This document shows, piece by piece, positions 19,677-30,140 of a DNA stretch of 64,000 nucleotides. Under the pieces are notes generated by a model. The model made no database searches. It saw nothing but the letters and a program-made list of their open reading frames with translations, and was not told the DNA's origin. The position numbers and the translations under genes are program-made. Within the stretch, counting starts at the first letter, position 1; each line of letters begins with the position of its first letter. Source of the DNA: Silvania hatchlandensis (lineage in GTDB: Bacteria; Pseudomonadota; Gammaproteobacteria; Enterobacterales; Enterobacteriaceae); assembly GCF_025564065.1 (NCBI RefSeq), contig NZ_JAMGZK010000040.1:1-64000 (forward strand), given 5' to 3'.

Positions 19677-21059
19677 TCAGGCCGGACGTTTACGCAGCTC
19701 TATCTCTTCAACGATGCGCACGTACATCTTTTCGTTGAGGTTATAGAAGCACCCCATCGCCACGATGGTGACCACCGCCAGGATGCTGGGGTAGATGAAG
19801 ATCAGCTGGCGTAATCCTTCCACCGTTCCGGCAGATTGCACCACGTTGGGCACATAGCCGATTTGGGTCAGCATGATGCCGGGGAAGAATCCTGCCAGCG
19901 CCTGCGACACCTTACGAAAGAAGGTAAATCCGGTGTAGACCGTTCCCTCTGAGCGCACGCCGGTACGCCACTCACCGTATTCAACCGTATCGGAAACCAG
20001 CGCCCAGTTAAGGCTGTTAACGAACGCGGAGCCGAAGAACGCCAGGCATGAGAACGCGACAAAGCTGACCGAACCGCCGCCAAAGAAGTAGTTCAGGAGA
20101 TCGCCTGCCACCCAGATCAGCAGTCCGCTGATATAGACTTTTTTCTTGCCGAAACGGCGCACCGCACCAGGCATCATAAAGACGCCGATAAAGATGCAGC
20201 CCATGCTGAAGAAGCCCATATACGACAGCAAAATGGGATCGTTTAGCACGTACTGCGTGTAGTAAACCTGAATCGCCAGCTTGACGTTAAACGCGCCCAG
20301 CGTGCACAGGTTAGCAATACACAGGATAAACAGCGGTCGGTTGCCCGCGATGGCGCGGAACGACTGCAACAACCCTGGCTTCTGCGTCGGATACGCGGGC
20401 TGCATTTCGACGTAACGCTCCTTCACGCCGCGATAGCACCACCACATAAAGAACAGCCCGAACAGCGAGAAGAGGGTCGCGGCAAAGACATACCCAAGCT
20501 GGTCATTGCCTTCGATCAAGTTCATCACCGGCACAAAACCCACGGTGCACAGCAGCAGACCGAGCGTCGCACCGCCCTGACGCCATGCCGCCAGCGAGGC
20601 GCGCTCGTCCGGATTTTTAGTGATGGCAGGCACCATCGCGCCATACGAACAGTTCATCATGCTAAAGAACAGGCCATACAACATGAACAGAATGGTCGCC
20701 ATCACCGTTTTACCGGTCATTTCAAAAGGCGTACCGACAAAGTTGGCGATTGCCAGCAGCGTGACCGGGAACGCGGCATACAGCACGAAAGGACGGAACT
20801 TGCCCTTTGGCCCAATCTTGCGCCGCGAGTCGAGCATGATCCCGGTGCCCATATCGGTAAAGGCGGTAAAGAACTTGGCGATCAAAAAGATAATGCCGCC
20901 GTAGGTGCCCGGTAAGCCCAGCACATCGGTGTAGAATTTCAACAGATACAGTGTGCCGATATCCAGCAGGATGTTGGAACCCAGATCGCCCATCCCATAG
21001 GCGAGTTTTTCTTTAAACGGCAACCGTAGAGTTGCCGGATCAGATGATGTTTGACTCAT
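19677..21059 (-). CDS. yihP: GPH-family transporter YihP (sulfoquinovose pathway)
   Basis: A 460-aa paralogue of YihO, almost collinear with E. coli YihP (461 aa; starts MSQTSSDPATLRLPFKEKLAYG). It is thought to move a sulfonated sugar or the end product dihydroxypropanesulfonate across the inner membrane; which direction is not settled. About 12 hydrophobic segments and the family loop MNCSYGAMVPAITKNPDERA are visible. It lies between yihQ and yihO in the minus-strand operon. Confidence 0.94.
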   Translation of the reverse strand: MSQTSSDPATLRLPFKEKLAYGMGDLGSNILLDIGTLYLLKFYTDVLGLPGTYGGIIFLIAKFFTAFTDMGTGIMLDSRRKIGPKGKFRPFVLYAAFPVTLLAIANFVGTPFEMTGKTVMATILFMLYGLFFSMMNCSYGAMVPAITKNPDERASLAAWRQGGATLGLLLCTVGFVPVMNLIEGNDQLGYVFAATLFSLFGLFFMWWCYRGVKERYVEMQPAYPTQKPGLLQSFRAIAGNRPLFILCIANLCTLGAFNVKLAIQVYYTQYVLNDPILLSYMGFFSMGCIFIGVFMMPGAVRRFGKKKVYISGLLIWVAGDLLNYFFGGGSVSFVAFSCLAFFGSAFVNSLNWALVSDTVEYGEWRTGVRSEGTVYTGFTFFRKVSQALAGFFPGIMLTQIGYVPNVVQSAGTVEGLRQLIFIYPSILAVVTIVAMGCFYNLNEKMYVRIVEEIELRKRPA

Positions 21060-21074
21060 TATTATTCTCCGTCT

Positions 21075-21096
21075 GCCCGCAGGTTTGCCTGCGGGC
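21075..21096 (-). repeat. intercistronic hairpin between yihQ and yihP
   Basis: GCCCGCAGG (21075-21083) and CCTGCGGGC (21088-21096) pair perfectly around TTTG. Like the hairpin before yihO, it sits in the gap just ahead of a transporter gene and lacks a U tract. Confidence 0.65.
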
Positions 21097-21104
21097 GAGC
21101 CTTA

Positions 21105-23129
21105 TCAAATATGACGTAAGGTATCGAACAGGTCGGCCCATTCGCTGTGCTGGCGGTAAAACACCGGCGGTTTGCCGAGTGGCGCATCAACGGTCACTTC
21201 ACCGCCCCGATGTGTTTCGCCGGTCCACGCATTTACCCAGCTGTCCTGCGGCAGATACAACGTCCAGTTACGGCGGCCCTCTTCATGCACCGGGGCCACC
21301 AACAGATCGCGGCCAAACAGGTACTGGTATTTCAGCGTGTAGGCCTGCGCGTCGTCCTCGTAATGCAGGAACAGCGGGCGCATCACCGGCAGGCCGCTTT
21401 TGGCGTTCTGCGCGACGGCATCTTTGATGTAGGGTTTTAGGGTGGTAAAGACGGTGGTCATCCGCGCGAAGTGGGCAATGGTCTCGGCGTCGGCGTCAAA
21501 CTGCCAGTTATCGCCGGGCCGATTACCTTCATGGGTGCGCATCATCGGCGTGAAAGCGCTGAAGTCACACCAGCGCAGCAGTAGCTCTTTGCTGCGCTTC
21601 ATGTCGAACAGAGTGGTGTAACCGCCGATGTCGCTGTGGTGCAGCCCGTGTCCGGTCATCGCCAGCGACAGTGCCGCCGGAACCACCGAGGCCAGCCCGT
21701 CATCCAGACTCCAGTCGACGTTCTGATCGCCTGCCCACATCATCACCGAGTGCTTCTGGCTGCCGGTATAGCCCGCGCGCATAAAGAACAGGATTTCTCC
21801 GAGCTTGCCGGTCTCCTCCAGCGCTTCGTAGTTACATTTTGCCCACAGTGCAGGCCAGGCGTTATGCATGATCTCCGCGCTCACGCCGTTGTGCAGGAAG
21901 GTATCAGTCGGGAGATATTCGCCAAAATCAGCCATCCAGCCGCCGCAGCCCAGCGCGATCAAATTCTTTTTGATCACCTCTTTGTACCATTCGTAGGCTT
22001 GCGGATTGGTCAGGTCGATCACGCCCGCGTAGAACTCGCCGAATTCGACGTGGTAATCCTTACCGTGAGCGTCTTTGGTCAGATAGCCACGACGAGAGGC
22101 CTCTTCGCACAAATCTTTATCGCTGGCGAGGTACGGGTTGATGTAGGAGAGGAACTGCACGCCTTCGCCGTTCCAATGCGGGATGCGTTCATCAAGTTGC
22201 GAATACAGCTCGCTGTTCCACTTCCAGTTCCACATCACGCGCTTGCCGAAAGAGGTCATTCGAATGCCGGACCAGTCCTGCGCCCAGATGCCGTTGACCT
22301 TCACGCCGCCGTTTCGCATGGTGTCCAGCTTTTGCTGGCAAACCTCGGTCCCGCCCTGAATGCCGAGCGTCACGCCGTCATAAACCCAGTCCGGTAGCTC
22401 AGGCTGACGGCCCAGCAGCCCGGTCAGTTTTTCCAGTAGGTCGACGTAGTTTTCTGCACATTCGAAGCGCAGCGTGGCATTATCTTCCCAGAAGGCCAGC
22501 TCGTGGAATTCGGGGGCGCTAAAGTCGAAATTCATATAGCAGCTGTTGTCGACGTGGCAGTAATACTTCTGCGTACTGACGAATGTCGGCTGCGGGAAGA
22601 AGGTCCAGTAATAGTCGCCGCCCGCGTTCTCTTTGCAGTCGGCCTGCCAGGTGACGTAGGTCTGCTTGTTACGTCCCACACCCTGTTCGCTGGTCCACAG
22701 CGGGAACGGCTTGCCGCGGAGGTCAAAATAAGAGAACTGTTCGCCGCAGCCGTAGATATGATCTTCGGGCTGGGCTGCCAGTCGTAGCCAGATACGATTG
22801 TGGCTGGTGGCGTCATTTTTTAATTTTAGCTCGAGGCGCCCCTGCTTATCGGTGCCAACCAGCAGCGTGGCGCTGACCGTATCGCCGCGGGTAAATCGGA
22901 TCGCCCAGCCCGCGCTTTGCGCGGCGATCGTGGCTTCGGTCAGGGTAATCTTTTCGTTGAGCTTGTCTTTGATGCTGAAATTGCCGCGAAACATTTCAAT
23001 GTCCGCTTCGCCTGCGCCAATCCACAGGCACGGGGTTTCAACGGTATGCGATAAAATCAGGCGGTCTTGAAAGCTGAGCGTGAAGCCGTTATCCGTATTT
23101 TTCAGAGCAATATTGTGTAGGGTACTCAT
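21105..23129 (-). CDS. yihQ: sulfoquinovosidase YihQ (GH31)
   Basis: Hydrolyses alpha-sulfoquinovosyl glycerol and related glycosides to sulfoquinovose. The 674-aa protein has the GH31 nucleophile region GGWMADFGEYLP (Asp near 401) and the acid/base region MMWAGDQNVDWS (Asp near 468). The sulfonate-binding residues are present in GIWAQDWSG and SFGKRVMWNWKW (Gln, Arg and Trp) and in HHSDIGGYTT (Tyr). The ATG at 23129 (MSTLHNIAL) follows GGAG and is preferred over the ATG at 23144, which lacks a ribosome binding site. E. coli YihQ is 678 aa. Confidence 0.96.
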   Translation of the reverse strand: MSTLHNIALKNTDNGFTLSFQDRLILSHTVETPCLWIGAGEADIEMFRGNFSIKDKLNEKITLTEATIAAQSAGWAIRFTRGDTVSATLLVGTDKQGRLELKLKNDATSHNRIWLRLAAQPEDHIYGCGEQFSYFDLRGKPFPLWTSEQGVGRNKQTYVTWQADCKENAGGDYYWTFFPQPTFVSTQKYYCHVDNSCYMNFDFSAPEFHELAFWEDNATLRFECAENYVDLLEKLTGLLGRQPELPDWVYDGVTLGIQGGTEVCQQKLDTMRNGGVKVNGIWAQDWSGIRMTSFGKRVMWNWKWNSELYSQLDERIPHWNGEGVQFLSYINPYLASDKDLCEEASRRGYLTKDAHGKDYHVEFGEFYAGVIDLTNPQAYEWYKEVIKKNLIALGCGGWMADFGEYLPTDTFLHNGVSAEIMHNAWPALWAKCNYEALEETGKLGEILFFMRAGYTGSQKHSVMMWAGDQNVDWSLDDGLASVVPAALSLAMTGHGLHHSDIGGYTTLFDMKRSKELLLRWCDFSAFTPMMRTHEGNRPGDNWQFDADAETIAHFARMTTVFTTLKPYIKDAVAQNAKSGLPVMRPLFLHYEDDAQAYTLKYQYLFGRDLLVAPVHEEGRRNWTLYLPQDSWVNAWTGETHRGGEVTVDAPLGKPPVFYRQHSEWADLFDTLRHI

Positions 23130-23156
23130 AAGATCTCCATCCATCCGGAAGGTTTA

Positions 23157-24398
23157 TTATTTGGCCTGGCTATCCAGCAATCCGGCGGCAACCGCAGGCG
23201 CTAATCCCGGAGCCAGCGGCAAACGCGGGATCACCAGGCAGTGCAGCAGGTGATAAATATCCTGCTTGCCGTCCCAGACTTTTGTCGTCACTTCGTTATT
23301 GGTGTCCAGCTCCTGCCACCAGGAACCGTTTTCGTAATCCATTAGGTACTTGATGCAGTACTCCCACCACGTTTGATACCAGGTTTCGTACTGTGCCTCG
23401 CCGGTAATGGTATACAACGCATAGGCTGTGCCCATCGCCTCGACGATAGGCCAGCGCACGCGCTCGCGGACGATAGGCTTGCCGTCCCAGCCCACGGAGT
23501 AGACAAAGCCGTCGGCCCCGTCCGGTGCCCAGGCATCGCGGATCGTCGCGTGGAACAATCCTTTAGCATCTTCCAGCAGCCACTCCGGCGGCGTTTCAAA
23601 GCGAGCCTCCAGCGCGGCGCGCAGGTGCAGCATCAGGCGGCCCCATTCGATCCAGTGGCCCGGCGTACCGCCGTAGGCGCGGAAGCGGTGGGCAGGGTTA
23701 TCTATGTTGTAATCGCGAATCGGGTTCCAGCGAGTGTCGAAATGCTCGTTGACGCGATACTCACCTTTGCGCGCCACGTCGTGAATAATCACCGAAGTGA
23801 TGCGCAGGGCGCGGTCGAGCCATTTCCTGTCGTGGGTCACGTCGTACACAATCAAGAACGCTTCCACCGCGTGCATATTGGCGTTACCGCCGCGGTAATT
23901 CTCGGTTTTGCTGAAGGCTTCATCCCAGGACTCCAGGCACATCTGCTCCTGTTCGCTCCAGAAGTATTTTTCGATGACCTCGATGGCGTCGTCCAACAGC
24001 TGGCGGGCTTTGGGGTGGCCAGTGGTCACCGCGCTGGCCGCGCCGAGCAACACGAAGAAATGCTGGTAACCCTGCTTGGAGGCATCGATCACGCCTTCGT
24101 CATTCACGCAGGCGTACCAGCCACCGTATTGCTTATCGCGCAGGGCGTCATTCAGGGTGTTGATCCCGTGATCGACCAGCGCGTACGCGCCCGGGCGTCC
24201 CATGTTCGCCGCCACGGCATAAACATGCAGCATGCGGGCAGTGATCCACAGGTGCGTACCCATATCGCTACGCACCTGGCCGTTATTGCCCAGCCAGCCG
24301 AATCCGGTCGGTACCGCTGCATTTTTTCCGAAATCCAGAATGCGGTCGGTCTCTTGTTCGAGCCAGCGGTTGTGGCTCAGCGTGTTAAACCATTTCAT
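23157..24398 (-). CDS. yihS: sulfoquinovose isomerase YihS
   Basis: Interconverts sulfoquinovose and 6-deoxy-6-sulfofructose, the first step of sulfoglycolysis after uptake. The 413-aa protein belongs to the N-acylglucosamine 2-epimerase (AGE) alpha/alpha-barrel family and has exactly the E. coli YihS length. His residues in the [16 protein letters not shown] segment and near HLLHC at the C-terminus fit the active site. The next gene, yihQ, starts 27 bases after this stop, so the yihR epimerase gene found here in E. coli is absent. Confidence 0.95.
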   Translation of the reverse strand: MKWFNTLSHNRWLEQETDRILDFGKNAAVPTGFGWLGNNGQVRSDMGTHLWITARMLHVYAVAANMGRPGAYALVDHGINTLNDALRDKQYGGWYACVNDEGVIDASKQGYQHFFVLLGAASAVTTGHPKARQLLDDAIEVIEKYFWSEQEQMCLESWDEAFSKTENYRGGNANMHAVEAFLIVYDVTHDRKWLDRALRITSVIIHDVARKGEYRVNEHFDTRWNPIRDYNIDNPAHRFRAYGGTPGHWIEWGRLMLHLRAALEARFETPPEWLLEDAKGLFHATIRDAWAPDGADGFVYSVGWDGKPIVRERVRWPIVEAMGTAYALYTITGEAQYETWYQTWWEYCIKYLMDYENGSWWQELDTNNEVTTKVWDGKQDIYHLLHCLVIPRLPLAPGLAPAVAAGLLDSQAK

Positions 24399-24412
24399 GT
24401 CGTTGTCCTTTC

Positions 24413-25288
24413 TTAACGGCGAGCCATCATTTCGTCGACGATCTCACCTAAACGCTGCAACTTAGGCACGGAAATATCGCGCAGCATCTGTTCTGTATCC
24501 GGAAGGCCTACCACTGATGACCATACGGCACGGCCCGCTAAGAAACCGGAAGCCCCCGCCTGCATCGCCACGCTAACGGCGCGTGGGAACAACTTCTCGT
24601 CCACACCGGAAGAAAGAATGACCCACGGCATGTTGATCTGTTCATTCAGCTTTTGAGAGGCGGTCAGCAGGTCTTGCTGGGTGCCTTTGCCGTGCAGCGG
24701 CATCTCGACTTTATAGAGATCGGCCCCACTGTTACCCAGCTCTTTTGCCGCATCAATAATGGCCTGTTCGCGGTTAAAGGCAGCGCCACGGCGCGGCGGA
24801 CGCACCACCGGCTCGATAATGCTCAACAGCCCACTGTTGTGGCAAAGCTGATGAAACTCGCTCACCATCTCCAGACGCTGCTGCGAGTCTTCATCGCTGC
24901 GCCACAGCACCAGCAGCTTCAGCGCTTTGCCGCCGTCGCGTTTGATCGCCTGCGGATCGATACTTTTATCAATCACCACGCTGTCCACTGGAATACCGTT
25001 CCCAGGAATAAACTCGTCAGCCGCGACAATTGTGGCGCAGCTTTTCGCCACCGCGTGTTGCTCGACTACCTGGCGATAGCAAAATTGTTGGTCAACCAGG
25101 ATGGCAGAGGCATAAGGCGACAGGATTTTTGCCGCATTCACTTTGAAATCGGTTAAGTGCTGATCGCTAACCGGCGCAGGCGCGCCCGCCGCAGCAAACA
25201 TCATGCGCATCGCTTCGCGCTGATCGACGGCGAGCATGGCAAAACCGCCGGAAGGTCGGGTGATATCTTTCAGGGTGTAGGTGGTCAT
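24413..25288 (-). CDS. yihT: 6-deoxy-6-sulfofructose-1-phosphate aldolase YihT
   Basis: Cleaves sulfofructose 1-phosphate to dihydroxyacetone phosphate and sulfolactaldehyde. The 291-aa class I aldolase has the Schiff-base lysine at residue 193 ([10 protein letters not shown]), the same number as in E. coli. Start is the ATG at 25288 ([15 protein letters not shown]) behind AAGGACTC; an extension of 24 bases has no support. It lies between yihU and yihS in the operon. Confidence 0.96.
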   Translation of the reverse strand: MTTYTLKDITRPSGGFAMLAVDQREAMRMMFAAAGAPAPVSDQHLTDFKVNAAKILSPYASAILVDQQFCYRQVVEQHAVAKSCATIVAADEFIPGNGIPVDSVVIDKSIDPQAIKRDGGKALKLLVLWRSDEDSQQRLEMVSEFHQLCHNSGLLSIIEPVVRPPRRGAAFNREQAIIDAAKELGNSGADLYKVEMPLHGKGTQQDLLTASQKLNEQINMPWVILSSGVDEKLFPRAVSVAMQAGASGFLAGRAVWSSVVGLPDTEQMLRDISVPKLQRLGEIVDEMMARR

Positions 25289-25305
25289 TCGAGAGTCCTT
25301 TTTAC

Positions 25306-26199
25306 TTAACACTGTTGATTGTTCAGCCCGGCGGATGCGCGAACCTGTTCGAGGATGGCTGTCCAGTCTTCGCGGCCGCGTCCGGCTGCGCGAGCCTGGT
25401 TATAAACTTCACGAGACGCCGCACCGAGCGGCATGGGAACGTGCAGCAGGTTCGCCACGTCCAGCGCGATCCCCAGATCTTTATGGGCAAGGTCGATCAT
25501 GAAAGCCGGAGAAAGATCGCCCTTCAGCACCTTATTTGGCCACGAGGTGGTGAAATGTCCTTTACCGGCAGGCGTACCGCTCATGACTTTCAGCGCCACA
25601 TCGAAAGAAAGCCCCAACGCCTCGCACAGCACGGTGGCTTCAGCAGACAGGGCGTTGAGGGCGATACTCATGTAGTTGTTGATGAGTTTGACGCGGATCC
25701 CCATACCCGGGCCGCCAGCCTCAATGAGCTCGTTTCCCATCGCCATCAGCACCGGAGTGGCGCGTTCCACCTGCTGTGGTGTGCCGCCCGCCAGCAGCAG
25801 TAATGTTCCGGCGATAGCGTGATCGGAGGTCCGGCCGACTGGAACGTCCATCATGCTGAACCCTTTAGCGCGCATCCCGGCAATGAGTGTGTCGGTTTGC
25901 AGTGGGTGAATAGTCGACATATCAATCACCAGCGCCTCGCGTGAAAGCCCTTCACAGACGCCGCTATCACCAAACAGCACGCTGCGAACCAGGTCGCCGT
26001 TGGGCAGCATGGTGATAACAAACTCTGCGTCTAGTGCCGCGTCGGATGGCGTGGCTGACGCCTTTGCGCCTTTATCAACCAGAGCCTGTACCGCCAGCGG
26101 GTTCACGTCAAAGACGCTAAGCTGGTGGCCTTGTTTAAGCAGATTGCTCGCCATCGGCGCGCCCATTTGTCCTAAACCTATAAATGCGATTGTTGACAT
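25306..26199 (-). CDS. yihU: sulfolactaldehyde reductase YihU
   Basis: Reduces sulfolactaldehyde to 2,3-dihydroxypropane-1-sulfonate with NADH, the last step of the pathway. The 297-aa protein is a beta-hydroxyacid dehydrogenase with Rossmann motif [20 protein letters not shown] and the catalytic Lys in [10 protein letters not shown]. Start is the ATG at 26199 ([10 protein letters not shown]), preceded by AGGAGAGG; the open frame continues 111 bases upstream into the yihV promoter region but is not coding by family comparison. Confidence 0.96.
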   Translation of the reverse strand: MSTIAFIGLGQMGAPMASNLLKQGHQLSVFDVNPLAVQALVDKGAKASATPSDAALDAEFVITMLPNGDLVRSVLFGDSGVCEGLSREALVIDMSTIHPLQTDTLIAGMRAKGFSMMDVPVGRTSDHAIAGTLLLLAGGTPQQVERATPVLMAMGNELIEAGGPGMGIRVKLINNYMSIALNALSAEATVLCEALGLSFDVALKVMSGTPAGKGHFTTSWPNKVLKGDLSPAFMIDLAHKDLGIALDVANLLHVPMPLGAASREVYNQARAAGRGREDWTAILEQVRASAGLNNQQC

Positions 26200-26367
26200 T
26201 CCTCTCTCCTGCCGATGGGTTGTTGTCACTGTTTGTCTGTTATTGAGCGTTTTTGGTGTCTGTTTTTGATCGTATTTGTAATTTATAGTCAAAAAATTGA
26301 CTCGGGTCACTTTTTAAACATTTGATGAAATTAAAATGTCAGCATCAGAAACGTAAAAGGAATCACC
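26200..26367. promoter_or_regulatory. divergent yihU/yihV control region
   Basis: A 168-base AT-rich gap between the divergent yihU and yihV genes. In E. coli the repressor CsqR (YihW) binds here. Candidate AT-rich promoter sequences and the inverted pair TCAAAAAATTGA (26288-26299) are visible, but I cannot define operator boundaries. Confidence 0.5.
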
Positions 26368-27264
26368 ATGACTCGAATTGCCTGTGTAGGTATTACCGTG
26401 CTGGATCGCATCTGGTATCTCAGTGACTTACCGAAGGAAGGGGGCAAATATGTTGCAAATGACTACACGGAAGTTGGCGGTGGTCCGGCGGCAACTGCGG
26501 CGGTGGCAGCGGCGAAACTGGGTGCAGATGTGGACTTTATTGGTCGGGTGGGTGACGACGATACCGGCAGCAGGATGCTCGCGGAGCTGGAGTCCCTGGG
26601 GGTAAAAACCCGTTATACCCGCGTCTTTGAAGGGGCGCGCTCGTCGCATTCGGCGGTGCTGGTGGATGCCAGCGGTGAACGCATTATTGCTAACTATCCC
26701 AGCCCGGATCTGCCCATCAGCGCCGACTGGCTACAGGGGATCGACTTTTCCCAGTGGGATGTGGTGCTGGCGGATGTGCGCTGGCACGACGGGGCGAAGC
26801 AGGCATTCACTCTGGCGCGTCAGCAAGGCGTTACCACGGTACTGGATGCCGATGTGACTCCGCAGGATATTGCCGAACTGGTAGCGTTGAGCGATCACGC
26901 CGCATTTTCAGCCCCCGGTTTACAGCGCCTGACGAACATCGACGATCCGCAACAGGCACTTAAAAAAGCACAAACGCTCACAAATGGACATGTTTATGTC
27001 ACCAGGGGCAAAGAGGGCTGTGACTGGCTCGACAATGGGCGCCTTTCTCATCAGCCGGGATTTTACATTGAGGTCGTCGATACCACCGGCGCGGGAGACG
27101 TCTTCCACGGCGCACTTGCGGCAGGGCTGGGACAAAATGCATCAGTGTCAGATGCGGTACGTTTTGCCAGTGCGGTGGCGGCCCTGAAGTGCACCCGTCC
27201 CGGCGGACGGGCGGGAATACCTGACTGTGATCAAACCCGCTCTTTCTTGTCACTTTTTGTATAA
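26368..27264 (+). CDS. yihV: sulfofructose kinase YihV
   Basis: Phosphorylates 6-deoxy-6-sulfofructose with ATP. The 298-aa PfkB/ribokinase-family protein shows the N-terminal signature GGGPAATAAVAAAKLG and the C-terminal signature DTTGAGDVFHGALAAGL with the catalytic Asp. Length equals E. coli YihV. A good ribosome binding site (AAAGGAATC) precedes the ATG. It is divergent from the rest of the catabolic operon and is followed by its regulator. Confidence 0.96.
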   Translation: MTRIACVGITVLDRIWYLSDLPKEGGKYVANDYTEVGGGPAATAAVAAAKLGADVDFIGRVGDDDTGSRMLAELESLGVKTRYTRVFEGARSSHSAVLVDASGERIIANYPSPDLPISADWLQGIDFSQWDVVLADVRWHDGAKQAFTLARQQGVTTVLDADVTPQDIAELVALSDHAAFSAPGLQRLTNIDDPQQALKKAQTLTNGHVYVTRGKEGCDWLDNGRLSHQPGFYIEVVDTTGAGDVFHGALAAGLGQNASVSDAVRFASAVAALKCTRPGGRAGIPDCDQTRSFLSLFV

Positions 27265-27298
27265 AATGCGGGGCGTGATGGTTTTTAGAGGACAGCCC

Positions 27299-28099
27299 AT
27301 GAGCCTTACCGAAATGACCGGTAATCCACGGCACGACCAGTTGCTGAAGCTGATCGCCGATCGTGGTTACATGAACATTGATGAACTGGCGCAGTTGCTG
27401 GACGTCTCTACGCAAACGGTGCGCCGTGACATTCGCAAGCTCAGCGAACAAGGATTAATTACGCGGCATCACGGCGGTGCAGGCCGCGCTTCAAGTGTGG
27501 TCAATACGTCGTTTGAGCAACGTGAAGTCTCACTGACCGAAGAGAAGCGGGCGATTGCGGAAGCCATTGCCGACTACATCCCGGACGGCTCGACGATTTT
27601 TATCACCATCGGCACCACGGTGGAACACGTCGCGCGGGCGCTGCTCAACCATAATCATCTGCGGATTATTACCAACAGCCTGCGGGTCGCGCATATCCTG
27701 TACAAAAATCCGCGTTTCGAGGTGATGGTACCGGGCGGTACGTTACGTCCGCACAACAGCGGGATTATCGGCCCTGCCGCCACGGCTTTTGTTTCAGGTT
27801 TTCGGGCGGATTATCTGGTCACCAGCGTCGGCGCCATCGAAAACGACGGCGCCATGATGGAGTTCGATGTCAACGAGGCCAGCGTCGTCAAAACGATGAT
27901 TGCCCATTCACGACATATTTTACTGGCAGCCGATCATACAAAATATCATGCGTCAGCCGCCGTCGAGATCGGCAACGTTACGCAGGCGACAGCGCTGTTT
28001 ACCGACCAACTTCCCAGCGTGGAATTACAAAATATTCTTAAATCCAGCCAGCTGGAGCTGGTCGAAGTCAGCTCCTGCGACGAGCAACCAGCAGGCTAA
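27299..28099 (+). CDS. csqR: DeoR-family repressor of sulfoquinovose genes, CsqR (YihW)
   Basis: Represses the sulfoquinovose genes until the sugar or its derivative is present. The 266-aa protein has an N-terminal DeoR helix-turn-helix (MNIDELAQLLDVSTQTVRRD, followed by IRKLSEQG) and a sugar-phosphate-sensing C-terminal domain with GTTVEHVARAL. Start is the ATG at 27299 (MSLTEMTGNP) preceded by AGAGGAC; the frame extends 72 bases into the end of yihV. It lies 34 bases after yihV and may be cotranscribed. Confidence 0.95.
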   Translation: MSLTEMTGNPRHDQLLKLIADRGYMNIDELAQLLDVSTQTVRRDIRKLSEQGLITRHHGGAGRASSVVNTSFEQREVSLTEEKRAIAEAIADYIPDGSTIFITIGTTVEHVARALLNHNHLRIITNSLRVAHILYKNPRFEVMVPGGTLRPHNSGIIGPAATAFVSGFRADYLVTSVGAIENDGAMMEFDVNEASVVKTMIAHSRHILLAADHTKYHASAAVEIGNVTQATALFTDQLPSVELQNILKSSQLELVEVSSCDEQPAG

Positions 28100-28114
28100 T
28101 TTCCCCCGTTTAAC

Positions 28115-28147
28115 AACCCGGCACATCCTGCTCCGGGTTTTTCTTTC
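28115..28147 (+). terminator. csqR terminator
   Basis: AACCCGG (28115-28121) pairs with CCGGGTT (28133-28139), followed by TTTTCTTTCT. It lies 15 bases after the csqR stop. Confidence 0.75.
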
Positions 28148-28231
28148 TCATTCTCTAAGCAGAATCTGGCGCATAGCCAAAGTGTATCTTTCCCGCTACA
28201 GTTATTTCTCCACGGCGCGAAGGAGACAAAC

Positions 28232-28831
28232 ATGCTTTATATCTTTGACTTAGGAAATGTCATCGTCGATATCGACGTCAATCGTGTGCTGGGTAGCTGG
28301 AGTGATTTCAGCCGCGTTCCGCTGGCAACGCTAAAGCAAAGCTTCACGATGGGAGACGCTTTCCATCAGCATGAGCGTGGTGAGATATCTGATGAGGTTT
28401 TTGCCGAAAAGCTTTGTCACGAGATGGATCTGCCGCTCAGCTATGAACAATTTGCCCACGGCTGGCAGGCGATCTTTGTTGGTATCCGTCCTGAAGTGAT
28501 TGCCATCATGCACAAACTGCGCGAGCAGGGGCATCGCGTGGTGGTGCTTTCTAATACCAACCGTCTGCATACTACCTTCTGGCCGGATGAATATCCCGAC
28601 GTGAAAGCGGCGGCGGATAAAATTTATCTGTCCCAGGAGATGGGGATGCGCAAGCCGGAAGCGCGGATCTACCAGGCTGTGCTGCAGGCTGAAGGATACC
28701 CGGCGGCTGATGCGGTCTTTTTCGATGATAACGCCGATAATATAGAGGGAGCTAACCAGTTGGGTATTACGTCAATTCTGGTGACCGGAAAACAGACAAT
28801 ACCCGACTACTTTGCGAAGCAGTTATGCTAA
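28232..28831 (+). CDS. yihX: alpha-D-glucose-1-phosphate phosphatase YihX
   Basis: HAD-superfamily phosphatase of 199 aa, the length of E. coli YihX, which dephosphorylates glucose 1-phosphate. HAD motif I is [11 protein letters not shown], with SNTN as motif II and the [12 protein letters not shown] segment as motif IV. A GAAGGAG ribosome binding site is present. It begins a tightly overlapping operon yihX-yihY-dtd-fabY (7-, 4- and 4-base overlaps). Confidence 0.95.
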   Translation: MLYIFDLGNVIVDIDVNRVLGSWSDFSRVPLATLKQSFTMGDAFHQHERGEISDEVFAEKLCHEMDLPLSYEQFAHGWQAIFVGIRPEVIAIMHKLREQGHRVVVLSNTNRLHTTFWPDEYPDVKAAADKIYLSQEMGMRKPEARIYQAVLQAEGYPAADAVFFDDNADNIEGANQLGITSILVTGKQTIPDYFAKQLC

Positions 28832-29706
28832 AAACCGTTCACCATAAAGCCAGTCACCATACAAGGCCGCTGCGTGCGTGGCTAAAACTGCTCTGGCATC
28901 GCATCGATGAGGACAACATGACCACACTGGCAGGTAATCTTGCCTACGTGTCATTGTTGTCTCTGGTGCCGCTGGTAGCGGTGATCTTTGCCCTTTTTTC
29001 CGCTTTCCCGATGTTTGCCGATGTCAGTTTGCAGCTACGGCATTTTGTTTTTGCTAACTTTATCCCCGCCACCGGGGATGTCATTCAGAATTACATTGAG
29101 CAGTTTGTCGCCAACTCCAGCAAGATGACGGCAGTGGGGTCTATTGGGTTGATCGTCACGGCGCTGCTGCTGATGTATGCCATTGATAGCGCGCTCAATA
29201 CCATCTGGCGCAGTAAAAAAGCGCGACCAAAAGTGTACTCTTTTGCCGTCTACTGGATGATATTAACGCTCGGCCCACTGCTGGCCGGGGCAAGTCTGGC
29301 CATCAGCTCTTATCTGCTCTCGCTGCGCTGGGCCAGCGATCTCAACAGCGTGATCGACGACGTGCTGCGCATCTTCCCGCTGATCCTGTCCTGGCTCTCA
29401 TTCTGGCTGCTCTACAGCGTCGTTCCCACCACGCGTGTCCCCAATCGGGATGCGATAATCGGTGCAATGGTGGCTGCGCTGCTGTTCGAACTGGGCAAGA
29501 AAGGGTTTGCGCTCTACATCACCATGTTCCCCTCCTACCAGCTGATTTATGGCGTGCTGGCGGTGATCCCCATTTTATTCCTCTGGGTTTACTGGACGTG
29601 GTGTATCGTCTTGCTTGGTGCCGAAATTACTGTCACTCTCGGGGTATACCGCGAGCTAAAAAAAGCTGCAGAAGACGAAAGACAACGAGAAGCAGACCAA
29701 CCATGA
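28825..29706 (+). CDS. yihY: inner membrane protein YihY (BrkB family)
   Basis: A UPF0761/YihY family integral membrane protein of 293 aa with about six hydrophobic segments, for example [20 protein letters not shown]. The gene was once called rbn, but RNase BN is a different protein and the true function is unknown. It overlaps yihX by 7 bases and dtd by 4 bases. Confidence 0.93.
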   Translation: MLKTVHHKASHHTRPLRAWLKLLWHRIDEDNMTTLAGNLAYVSLLSLVPLVAVIFALFSAFPMFADVSLQLRHFVFANFIPATGDVIQNYIEQFVANSSKMTAVGSIGLIVTALLLMYAIDSALNTIWRSKKARPKVYSFAVYWMILTLGPLLAGASLAISSYLLSLRWASDLNSVIDDVLRIFPLILSWLSFWLLYSVVPTTRVPNRDAIIGAMVAALLFELGKKGFALYITMFPSYQLIYGVLAVIPILFLWVYWTWCIVLLGAEITVTLGVYRELKKAAEDERQREADQP

Positions 29707-30140
29707 TTGCATTAATTCAGCGCGTAACCCGTGCCAGCGTCACCGTGGAGGGAGAGGTGACGGGTGAAATTGACGCGGGACTTTTAGTCTTGTTAGGTGT
29801 CGAAAAGGATGATGACGAGCAAAAAGCCAACCGTTTATGCGAACGCGTGCTGGGTTATCGTATCTTCAGTGATACGGAAGGTAAGATGAACCTCAATGTT
29901 CAGCAGGCGGGTGGCAGCCTGCTGGTGGTGTCGCAGTTTACCCTGGCGGCAGATACCGAGCGAGGCATGCGCCCGGGCTTCTCAAAAGGGGCCGCACCGG
30001 AGCGGGCACAGGCATTATACGAATACTTTGTTGAACGCTGCCGCCAGCAAGAAATGCATACACAGACCGGACGATTCGCTGCTGATATGCAGGTTTCGCT
30101 GGTGAACGATGGCCCTGTCACCTTCTGGTTACAGGTATGA
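29703..30140 (+). CDS. dtd: D-aminoacyl-tRNA deacylase Dtd
   Basis: Removes D-amino acids (and Gly from mischarged tRNA-Ala) from tRNA. The 145-aa protein shows the two family motifs: the SQFTL motif in [12 protein letters not shown] and the Gly-cisPro motif in [11 protein letters not shown]. Length equals E. coli Dtd. The ATG at 29703 overlaps the yihY stop by 4 bases. Confidence 0.97.
   Translation: MIALIQRVTRASVTVEGEVTGEIDAGLLVLLGVEKDDDEQKANRLCERVLGYRIFSDTEGKMNLNVQQAGGSLLVVSQFTLAADTERGMRPGFSKGAAPERAQALYEYFVERCRQQEMHTQTGRFAADMQVSLVNDGPVTFWLQV

Noticed and set aside
18208-21059. Duplicated transporter genes as a recent tandem duplication
   Set aside because: yihO and yihP are both ancestral members of the cluster and are clearly diverged from each other.
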